64,000 nt of DNA, from positions 310,001 to 374,000 of the forward strand of contig JAGTXZ010000011.1 of NCBI GenBank assembly GCA_018398575.1, given 5' to 3'. The notes below the pieces were generated by a model. The model ran no database searches. It was not told where the DNA came from and saw nothing but the letters and a program-made list of their open reading frames with translations. Made by a program: the position numbers and the translations under genes. This DNA comes from Ampelomyces quisqualis. Lineage: Eukaryota > Ascomycota > Dothideomycetes > Pleosporales > Phaeosphaeriaceae. This document shows, in pieces, positions 53,025 to 61,635 of the stretch. Within the stretch, counting starts at the first letter, position 1. Every line of letters begins with the position of its first letter.

Positions 53025-54437
53025 TTACCCTACATACTCCACAAAACAAGTCCACTCCTCATCTGCGTGCAATCGCTCAACGTCCTCTTCCCGCAAACAC
53101 ATGGCCACCGCAGTCGATCCGTCGCCATCTTTCGGCATAATGTACATCAATGACTCAACAGGGAGGAAACCCGGCCGTCTCACAGCTACAGCAGAACCAA
53201 GGCCGAGTCCAAAGTCCCAGTCGTACGCCGGAACTTTCGACCATGAGCTCAAGGCAATGTCCGCATCATGATTCTGCCTGGCGGTGAAGCTGACCTTTGA
53301 CGAATTCTCTGATGCTTGCGAGAGGAATGCGATTAGTGATCGTGTTCGTCTTGCCACGTTTGACGTTTCTGGATCGATCTGTCTTCGCATACCAGCAGCG
53401 ATATGTCCTAAAGAAAGGTTGCTGAGGTCGGCAAGGGAGTGCCTCGTGTACGCCATGTTTTGGAGAATGCCAGGGTAGTCTGCCGGAACGTTGAGATATC
53501 GTCTTGCATCCACCGCACGCGCCAAAGTTACAACGCGAGTCTCATCAGGTAGTCGATGACGTCGGGCGCGAAGAACTGACTTGAAGATGAAGGCGGACAA
53601 AGCATCGTCGGTAGAGATAAATTTGGTGGAATCGTCTGGAAGCTCTGTGGTAGCAAGATCTTTCAGAAGTTGCTGGGACGATGAGCTGAACTTGTAATAT
53701 GCCCATGAACACAGCGATTGTACTGGAGCTGGAGTGTCTGTAGTCGCTACACTACCATGAAGGTCGTTGTTGGTGGGAAGCAGCTGGTCCTCGAGATCAT
53801 CTCGTATATCCTCTACACCGCCAATTAAAGGGACAGTCGCTCTTCGATCTGAATTTCCGACGTCCAGCTCTTCCGTGGTGAACTTTTCATTCCGACATGC
53901 TCTCGACAGCCACCCCATGACTGCAGCTTGGCCCATCATATCGCAGACATTGTGCTGCATGTTAACGCAAAGCACCAATCCATCCTTGATGAAGCTGAGT
54001 TGAACCAACATTACCGGCGCAGGCTCGTTGCCCGAGCCAGAGGGCTTCATCGGGTCAAAAGCTAGAGAAGCTATCGTCGGGCAGGGCCCCCATACATCTT
54101 CATGCAGCATGGACATGGGGTACTGAGCCTCTTCTAGCCGCGCGAGAGTCGGGATGGCTGCGTCATTCTCGTAATTCCTCACAATTAACCTAGGGCACGC
54201 TTCGAGTGGTCGTATCCTGTAGGTGGGACAACCATCAGGCCCGTGGTTTGTGTTGATGACTTGACCAGCGATCCACGGGAAAGCTTGTGCGAGGCGCTCC
54301 AAACCGGCAGTCAGCGTTGCAACGATAGTGTAATGTTGTACTTGCTCCGGGGTACGGAAAATGATTGCGAGCTGGGTGTACAGTTTGAAGAGTGCAGGCT
54401 GCGCACCAAGGAGGTCCAGTTCCATATCCAGGGTCAT
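53025..54437 (-). CDS. BAHD-type acyltransferase (trichothecene 3-O-acetyltransferase-like)
   Basis: Single exon, 470 residues from the first ATG at 54437. The frame is open to 54524 but begins with GTG, so a short 5' exon is possible. The catalytic HxxxD motif is present as QHNVCDMMG, and the structural DFGxG motif as YDWDFGLGLGSA near the C-terminus. The spacing of about 220 residues or more between them fits the BAHD/transferase family (PF02458). Fungal members transfer acetyl or other acyl groups from CoA to hydroxyls of secondary metabolites; examples are trichothecene 3-O-acetyltransferases. The substrate here is unknown and no biosynthetic core gene lies nearby. The next gene upstream on the same strand is a Zn2Cys6 regulator, a pairing often seen in small metabolic loci. 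Confidence 0.85.
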   Translation of the reverse strand: MTLDMELDLLGAQPALFKLYTQLAIIFRTPEQVQHYTIVATLTAGLERLAQAFPWIAGQVINTNHGPDGCPTYRIRPLEACPRLIVRNYENDAAIPTLARLEEAQYPMSMLHEDVWGPCPTIASLAFDPMKPSGSGNEPAPVMLVQLSFIKDGLVLCVNMQHNVCDMMGQAAVMGWLSRACRNEKFTTEELDVGNSDRRATVPLIGGVEDIRDDLEDQLLPTNNDLHGSVATTDTPAPVQSLCSWAYYKFSSSSQQLLKDLATTELPDDSTKFISTDDALSAFIFKSVLRARRHRLPDETRVVTLARAVDARRYLNVPADYPGILQNMAYTRHSLADLSNLSLGHIAAGMRRQIDPETSNVARRTRSLIAFLSQASENSSKVSFTARQNHDADIALSSWSKVPAYDWDFGLGLGSAVAVRRPGFLPVESLMYIMPKDGDGSTAVAMCLREEDVERLHADEEWTCFVEYVG

Positions 54438-54975
54438 CTTCTTGACTGCGTGTAAGAAAGCAGAATCGGTCTTTCCAGGTCGAAGTACTTGAAGGAAGGT
54501 GCGATCTCCGGTGATCGAGAACACGTCAGAGTCAGGACATATTAAAATATGTATCAGAAGATCTAGTCAGGGTGTACGTTTGCTCTGAGTATATAGGTAA
54601 TATCATGTTACTGAGATACGACCGCGACTGATGCATGTTCAGCTCCGCTCGACGTCGGCCTTTGATTGGTGCACACCTCGGCACAGACTCATCTCGACTC
54701 ATATTTCGTAGTAGTACTGCAGCTTGGGACACACAGACAAGAGAAACTGACTGAGGTCTCTTGTCGTCTCCACACTACTTGGTAGCGCATCAGATGGCTC
54801 TTGTAGCAAAACCGATGGTTTCTAGGTGTCTCAACGCTCGGTCCGCCTGGCAGCTATTTTCCATCGTATGCGCCAGGCTACAGTATGCGACTGTTAAGTT
54901 TCCTGGACGAAACAAATTGCAACCTAATTGTCGTATGAAACAGAGATATACTCGAGTTCCACTGGCGAATCTCTC
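54438..54975. other. Intergenic between tandem minus-strand genes
   Basis: Promoter of the acyltransferase, about 540 bp. No clear TATA or operator stands out. A CGG-type binding site for the neighbouring regulator cannot be assigned. Confidence 0.4.
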
Positions 54976-57468
54976 TCAAAGCCCGAATCCAAATCCCGTA
55001 CCCCCATCCCCCTGCATGCCCGCGCCATCAAACAACCCAATCCCCGCCGTGACCAAGCTATCAAACTGGCCCCAACTCGTCAAGTCCGCCATGATACTAC
55101 TATTCGGCAGAAAACTCGAATTGAACACTGTAGACTCCGGCGTCGGCATGCTTCCCTGTGCGTAGAAATTCTCTGTCGTTGGTGTATCAACGCCAACAGG
55201 CGCACCAGAAAACGCGTGCACGTCCAACGACCCGGCAAACGGCAACGGCGAGTCGCCACTGACGCCTTTTGCTTGCCGGATTGCCTCGAGGCGGAGTTCC
55301 TCCAGGACGAGACAATATCTGCGTGCTAGACAATCCGTCTCGCTCACGCTCTCCAATTGCGCCTGACACTTTTGTCCTGCGGAAAAGTAGCCCTCGCATT
55401 TTCCCGGCGTTACCAGATGTTGTTGAATCCTATGTATGTACAGCACGACGACGGCACAGAAGGCGTAGTACTGTGTGAACCAGAAGCTGCGGAATAGATT
55501 GGACGAGGTGAAGACATCATCGACAACACGCACAATGGACATTGCGGCCTCGAGGCACGAGGCTATATTTGAGGATGTGTCGATTGCGGCGTTGGGGATG
55601 AAGGTGGAGTGTGTGGGCATGTGTGTTAGGCTGGCAAAATTGGAGAGGAGAAATGGTCTATGGATAAGCAGCATGGCGTGGTAGTATGCGAGATTGAGGA
55701 CCGAGCGTTGTCGTTGGTAGATGGGTATGAGCAGGTGGGAGTCTATGCCTCGACCTTCATCGTCGTTGAGGAAGCGTGATAGGGATGATCGCCAGGCGTG
55801 TAGGTCGGCGGTGTATTTAGATGAGAGTTCAATGCGGAGGGACAGGCTTGGCGGCCGGATGGAGTAGAGGTCGCGGAGGACAAGGGAGACGATGCGCGTG
55901 AGTTTGATGTGTTCAACTGGAGCCATCATTATGCAATAGGAATTGGAGGGTGTCGGGTTGATGTAATGAGGATGAAGGTCAGTGTCGTTAACTATGGTTG
56001 GGAGTTCCTTATATTCTGTCAGCACACACTCGAAAATGCGTCTAGATGAATTTACCTGGTCGATGTCTTCATCTTTGAATGTTCGTGGTCTACCCAAGGC
56101 GGCGGCGAGGTACTTGTCTAACGAATAAGCGCACCAGAAGACTCGTCTCCGAGTCTCCTGCACTACGTAGTCTACAGTCCCCGATGGATCACATTTCCTT
56201 CCTCGATGCAGCCCAATCGCAAGTGCCAGATGCGACAAGGTACCAAACAGATTCCAACAGTGATTTATGCGAGACTGGGTGAGAAGGTAGAAGCACTGTA
56301 ATAGTCGAGCCTGTACACTTGCGAGTCGGACCGCCCCACGTTCTTTAGCAAGTTGATGTTCAGCAGCGAAGAAGTACCTCGCACTGTATGTGTCAGAGAG
56401 TTACTTTCGAACCAACATTGAGTAAAATACCTGTTATCTTTCGTGGTACTTCCATGCGGCATGTAAGCCTGCGCCTGAGCAAACACAATCAACAGCAGCG
56501 ACGTATTTGCCGGCGCATCATCTCGATTCCGCATATCGCCTTGCGTCTCGTAGAACTCTTCGACCAATTTCTCAATCGTCGGACGATGCATGAATCGATG
56601 CGTCGGAGCAGCATAGTCGAAGTACCGCTCCACTAGTCTCTGGGCGTCAGGCTTTGGAGGCAACACAAAGAACGATGGATCAAACTCTGGCAACGGTGCA
56701 TCGCCAAAGGTGAAGATAGAAGAATCATGGGACAGGGAGCTATTCTGGTGCAGGCGCTTTTGTATCCTAAGTAGAAACGACACTGCTGACGAGGAGCCAA
56801 TGTAATGTCCCTGTTGATCAGTCTGACCTCGCGCGGGTTCAGGTGAGTTTCGCGAGGTAGGATCGCGCGCCACGCTTTCACCAGGTGCACTGAGTCTGTC
56901 CGTCCGACTAAAGATAGGTTGATCCACGCTAGGAGACGGATATATCTTTGGGAACTGAAAAGCCGGTGGGTTTGAGTCCTTGATCATGTGATCTGGAGGT
57001 GAAGCTTGATCCGGTAGTGACAGTCTAGCGTTGGGATTTGCAGCCATGGCCGATTCATCGACAATGACTGAAGGAAGGCGCCCTCTAGTATATGACGCGG
57101 TGAATTCGCATGGTAGTCCTGATCTCAGACAGAGTGCACAAGGACATCGACCGCTACATCTGGTCTTCTTTCTTTTCAAAGTCACTATGAGTCAACCAAA
57201 TGGCCGCTTCAGCAGCGCCAGGAACATGTTGTTCGAATTGTAGAGACTGAACGTCAACATACACTTACTTCTTACATCTATCACACGCTCTGCTAACTCT
57301 CGTTCTCTCTTTCTCCTCTCTCTTTCTCTTCGCAGGTGGCTCGCTCGAACCTGCATCTGCCGGCGAAGTCGCGGCTCCGCTTTCCGTATGGGGACTGATG
57401 CCATTGGCAGGCGGACGACCAGTCGAAGCCACCTCAGGCGAATCTCGAGCCACCGAATCAGCCTCCAT
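54976..57468 (-). CDS. Zn(II)2Cys6 fungal transcription factor
   Basis: Four exons on the minus strand: 57468..57269, 57171..56431, 56383..56056 and 56007..54976; introns of 97, 47 and 48 nt; 766 residues. The first intron lies inside the zinc cluster. With the acceptor after GAAAAG the cluster reads CDRCKKKKTRC then SGRCPCALC and LRSGLPC, i.e. C-x2-C-x6-C-x5-C-x2-C-x6-C. A basic stretch (PPAKRKREEKERTRVSRA) precedes it. The fungal-specific middle homology region starts around FFVLPPKPDAQRLVERYFDY and includes WNLFGTLSHLALAIGLHRGRK and RRRVFWCAYSLDKYLAAALGRP. The third splice gives DEDIDQ|ELPTIVND, the usual family sequence. It is a nuclear DNA-binding activator or repressor; targets are unknown. 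Confidence 0.92.
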
Positions 57469-58238
57469 TGCGGGGGTTGAATTAGTGTTGTGGAGATGGA
57501 TGAATGAGACGAGACATGGAGTCGAAATCCGAAAGTGAATGGGGTTCCGGAAAGCCGAAACCGAGAAGCCGCCAATGACCAACGCTTCGGGCCAATCATG
57601 GCCGCGAGGACTTGCGCTGCCGGAAAAGTGCCGTGCGTAACACTGGGTACTTTTCTACCATCAAAGAATGCTGTTCTTCTGGTTCAAGTAACGAGGTAAA
57701 TCACGGGATAGAGTAAATCACGGGATAGAGTAAATCACGGGATAGAGTAAATCACGGGATAGAGTAAATCACGGGATAGAGTAAATCACGGGATAGAGTA
57801 AATCACGGGATAGAGTAAATCACGGGATAGAGTAAATCACGGGATAGAGTAAATCACGGGATAGAGTATATCAGGCCCAAAGTTCAAGTTCCAGACCGAC
57901 GCATGGCGCATTCGTAGCCTGCATGCTTCTGCTGAGAGGCAGGCTGCTGCTCTTCACACACCACAACCAGTGCTCCACTGTGCAAAAGCAAAGCCCTCCA
58001 AAATCACAAGCTCCATGGTTCCTCCTCTCGTTTCAACCTACTCTCGACCTCGCCCTTTCGACATCACACGCACCCTTGCCACATACATCCACGTCGAATC
58101 CAGTGAATCATGAACATGCCATTGATGCCAAACGTCTCTCATAGCACTTTCGTCCGACCCCCCAACATCTCGGATCGGATTCCTTCCCCGACTCTCGCCG
58201 CCACGCATCCTCGGCGCGCCCATCCTACGTCGTCGAGC
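57469..58238. other. Intergenic with minisatellite
   Basis: Upstream of the zinc-cluster regulator and downstream of NEDD8 (both minus). Apart from the 10 x 17 bp array at 57697..57866 nothing is recognised. Confidence 0.5.
57697..57866. repeat. Minisatellite, 10 perfect copies of 17 bp
   Basis: Ten head-to-tail copies of TAAATCACGGGATAGAG start every 17 bases from 57697 to 57850, all identical. The array ends in a partial, changed unit (TATATCAGG). The perfect identity points to recent expansion or ongoing homogenisation. It lies about 230 bp upstream of the start codon of the zinc-cluster regulator. Confidence 0.95.
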
Positions 58239-58668
58239 TCAACATCCACCACGCAGCGCAAGCACCAAATGCAGCGTCGCACCGCCTTCTAGCTGGTAGT
58301 CCGCCGCCGTCTTGTCGTCCGCCCTGCACCGTCCCCATCAGCCCCCCGTCTTGTATTCCCGGTCATGCTGCGCTACTCACATTTGTTTGCCGCCGAAGAT
58401 CAAGCGCTGCTGGGCGGGGGGAATGCCCTCCTTTTCTTCGACGCGCTCCTTTATCCTGGAGACCTGTGTGCGCCATGTTAGTCTTTCGCCGTCTCGCTGG
58501 GAGTTTGTTGCGCGGCGAGTGGCGATGCGCGAGGCTGGCGTACCTTGTAGTCGGCCTCGATGTCGAGCTCGATTTCCTTGCCGGTGAGGGTTCGTACTCT
58601 GTTGGGTTGTCAGCCTCCACGCGTTCCTCTTGCTATGCACTTCGGCAGCTAACGTACTTGATCTGCAT
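58239..58668 (-). CDS. RUB1: NEDD8/Rub1 ubiquitin-like modifier
   Basis: Four small exons on the minus strand: 58668..58658 (11 nt), 58598..58544, 58463..58381 and 58323..58239; introns of 59, 80 and 57 nt; 77 residues. The joined protein is a complete ubiquitin fold: MQIKVRTLTGKEIELDIEAD, then VSRIKERVEEKEGIPPAQQR, LIFGGKQMADDKTAADYQLE and GGATLHLVLALRGGC. Ala at position 72 before LRGG, where ubiquitin has Arg, and the single residue after GlyGly identify NEDD8/Rub1 rather than ubiquitin. The terminal Cys must be removed before conjugation to cullins. Only about a third of exon content shows up in any one open frame, so it is easy to miss. All donors are canonical GTACGT/GTACGC/GTGAGT. Confidence 0.95.
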
Positions 58669-59970
58669 CGTGTCTGCTCTCCTCTTTGCTCGCGTTTGGT
58701 GTATACGACGTTCTGCAGCGGTATTTGTGGGTGCGCGTGGGTTCGTGCGAGGTACAGAGTGGACGTGAGGTATACCAGCGAAGTAGTAGAGTGGTCGTTT
58801 GCCAGGTTGTTTGCTCACGTACCGGTAGGCTGTCTGTCAGGCTGCAAGCTGCGTGGGGCAAAAGTACCTAAATGTGGCTGAGACGCCACAGGGGCGGGGC
58901 ATAGAACGTGGCGCGTGCTTCATCTTTCACCTCAAGAAATGCGAGGGCGTGGTAACATCCATATATTTGCCAACCAGCCATCTATAGTGATGGTCACTCG
59001 CCTTAAAAGATCTAATACGGAGTACATAGACCCCCTATCGCCCCTCTACGCATCCCTCTTACCTCTTCCCAAATACAACAAACCACCCAGAAGGTATCTA
59101 CAAGCACAAACCATCACCGGTCTTCCACCAATAAAGCAAACAAAAAAGCAACCCGTCTACGTATTTGATCAGGCTCAACTGAAAAAGAATATAAATGCCA
59201 AAAAAGTAAATTCTGGGGACCTATTTAGTGACAGGTACACAAGAAAGGGGGTATATGTGAGGGAAATGAAATAGTTTGATGCCAACAGTGAAGCCCAGGA
59301 TATTTGCAGTGGTATAGCTTGTGAACAGACACAAGGAAAGGATGAATACGGCGAACCGAGAGACGTCATGTCATGTGATGTAATCCTTGGACACGTTTGT
59401 CGCCATAAGGTGTCGACGACGACGACGTAGTATACAAAATACCGTGAAAGGAACTCAGCACAAGTCTATCCGATCATTGCGCATCCAAAGTAAGCGCGGC
59501 GCAACTTTCATCGGGCCGTACACTTGTGTGAGAGAGCGTAGCCGATGCCAAGAAGATTGGATGAATGTAACACGTACTTCGTAGGTCATATTGTTGTCCA
59601 GCGGCGCTGCTGATGTATTCCATCATTTGCAGCGTTTCTGCAATAGACATTGACATTGGAGGCAGGAGTCATTTTTGATGTGTCGCATTTCTATCATTTC
59701 CGCTCCCTGGCAGACCTTTGACTTGTATGAAAAGCTCCGTGCCCCGAAAATTCGAACAATTTGCGGGGTGACAGGGGATGTGGGAATGTGGAGTTCTCTC
59801 ATTTCGCTAGGATCCGGCGTCGCCGATTCGAGATCATCATGAGGGAACATGTCGAAATGACGAGCTGTAATCGACCTACGCTCCATCATCTCCGTGTTTG
59901 TGCATATTTGATTTGCTTATCGATTCGGTCGAGATCTTGTCGTATTGCCGCGAATTGCGGCACACCACTT
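58669..59970. other. Intergenic
   Basis: Promoter side of NEDD8 and 3' flank of the coiled-coil protein gene. The open frame 59886..60095 (-) may be the last exon of that gene. One TACGGAGTA is at 59016. Nothing else is recognised. Confidence 0.4.
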
Positions 59971-61635
59971 CTAATGGTCCCCTGCTTCCCGTCTGGGCGA
60001 TGACATGTACGCCCTATCCCAATGCTGATGCGCTCCATAATCATGAATCTCAGGTTTAGACGCTGGCGGGAACGCTGACTGCTGCCGGTTGTCACTTCGG
60101 CGCGGCGAGGTTGGATAATAAGAAGCCTGGTCTGAATGAGGATGTTGATGATGTGGCTTGTGTTCCGAATGTCGCGCTCCTTCAGAATAGTCGCCCTGCC
60201 GCATCATCGCCTCTTGTGCCAGCCCAGAGACGGTCCCGCGACGGCTTACAGGAGCGCTCGAGGCCTCCCGTCCTCGTGCAGATGCATCAGAACGGCCTCG
60301 GGCGTGCCCTCGTCGTCCCGGTGTTGATGTCGATGATGCCGATACGTGCGAGAAAGAGGGTGATGTGTGCGACTGCGGCGCTGATGTTGGCGGTGGCGGT
60401 GGCGGGTGCGGGCCTTGAGCCTTCCGCTTTTTAGGGGAGCTGGCGAACTCCAGGTCAGACGCATGAGACGTCGCATGTTGGCGAGATTGGTAGACGGGCG
60501 AGGCTTTATATTTCCCTGATGGCGTCGCCGGCGGGTTGCCGCCTGAAGTCTTTTCCTGGCCCGAGGACGAGGGTGGTACCCAGTGGTGAAAATAGATGGA
60601 TGGTGAAGATTGCTCTTGCTGTGTGGATTGAGACTGCGACTGTTGCGGATGAAAAGGTGCCGTGGGTGGCTGCTGTATGTTCATGTCGTTCGTCGTCAGT
60701 CTAGGAAGTTGCGACTGAGGAGCAGGCCGCGGTGCAGATGTTGGCGCACCAAGAACGCCAGCAGCTCTTGAACGCGGCGACATCACCCCACTGTACGCTG
60801 CCGGAGCGTGCTGAGGTTGTACAAATAATGATTGTCCTGGCAATACTGCCGTTGGTGGTAGCACAGTATGTGAAGTGTGCGGTTGTCCCCCATAGACGGA
60901 TGATGACGACTGGCCGATCATCCTAGAATCTCTTTGTAACTCTGGAGATAGTTGCGCCTGCGCTTGTATTTGGACTTGCTGGTGAGCAGCCTGGACTGTA
61001 GCTGTGTACTGCTGAATCCACTCTGCACTGATGTTGGCAAGGTTCCCTCCTCCAATGCCCGCAAATATTATTGGTACAAGGTGGGGCGGTACACCTCCCT
61101 GCATCGATTCCCGAAGCATTGAATGCTCGATCTTGCGCTGCTCGAGCTTCAAGCTCTCTTGGCGCGTCCGCTCCTCCTCTTGCCTTCGTCTCTCTTCCTC
61201 AGATTTGGCCGCCAACCAGTTTTTCATGCCGTCCTCAGCACCTTGCCATTGCGAGGGAGCTGGCGGCAGTGCCCCCAGTGGAGTTGGCATGGAAGAATGT
61301 GGTTGGCCTGGATCAGGTAGGGTCATTGCCGAAGGTGGAGGTAGGCCTCGATGAGGTGTGCCCATGGCGGCGTACGAGGAAATGCTTGCTTGAGCGGACC
61401 TTGGCCCACGATCAAGCTGTGGGGAATATCGAGCAACCTTGGAGGGGTGGAAAGGTGGAGAGTAGTCATGAGGTTTGTACTCAAAGTCCGACTTGACTGG
61501 ATTAGAAAGTGTGAGCAACATGGAGGATGATGGAGCCTGTGCGGAAAAGGCTGGTGAGGGCACTCGACTTTGAAATGAGACGTCGGGAGGCGTCAAAACT
61601 TGGTATTTCCAGAAAGAGATGAAATAGCATACATA
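59971..61635 (-). CDS. Unknown Pro/Ser/Gln-rich coiled-coil protein (5' and 3' ends uncertain)
   Basis: The open frame runs from an acceptor-like ATTTAG just above 61635 (YVCYFISFWKYQVLTPPDVS) to a TAG at 59971. The first in-frame ATG is only at 61521 (MLLTLSNPVKSDF), so an upstream exon is likely. A conserved-looking charged helix, KNWLAAKSEEERRRQEEE then SLKLEQRKIEHSMLRESMQ, is followed by GGVPPHLVPIIFAGIGGGNLANI. The rest is low complexity, with a PPPPPP tract and an Arg/Ser/His-rich end. Just past the stop, coding-like sequence continues in another frame (GVPQFAAIRQDLDRIDKQIK, to a TGA at 59886). A 40-nt intron (GTACAT...TTAG) would join it in frame. No family is recognised. A nuclear role is possible from the KKRK patch. 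Confidence 0.65.
   Translation of the reverse strand, partial: YVCYFISFWKYQVLTPPDVSFQSRVPSPAFSAQAPSSSMLLTLSNPVKSDFEYKPHDYSPPFHPSKVARYSPQLDRGPRSAQASISSYAAMGTPHRGLPPPSAMTLPDPGQPHSSMPTPLGALPPAPSQWQGAEDGMKNWLAAKSEEERRRQEEERTRQESLKLEQRKIEHSMLRESMQGGVPPHLVPIIFAGIGGGNLANISAEWIQQYTATVQAAHQQVQIQAQAQLSPELQRDSRMIGQSSSSVYGGQPHTSHTVLPPTAVLPGQSLFVQPQHAPAAYSGVMSPRSRAAGVLGAPTSAPRPAPQSQLPRLTTNDMNIQQPPTAPFHPQQSQSQSTQQEQSSPSIYFHHWVPPSSSGQEKTSGGNPPATPSGKYKASPVYQSRQHATSHASDLEFASSPKKRKAQGPHPPPPPPTSAPQSHTSPSFSHVSASSTSTPGRRGHARGRSDASARGREASSAPVSRRGTVSGLAQEAMMRQGDYSEGARHSEHKPHHQHPHSDQASYYPTSPRRSDNRQQSAFPPASKPEIHDYGAHQHWDRAYMSSPRREAGDH

Noticed and set aside
57690..57870. CRISPR-like array
   Set aside because: The units are contiguous with no spacers and the genome is eukaryotic; it is a minisatellite.
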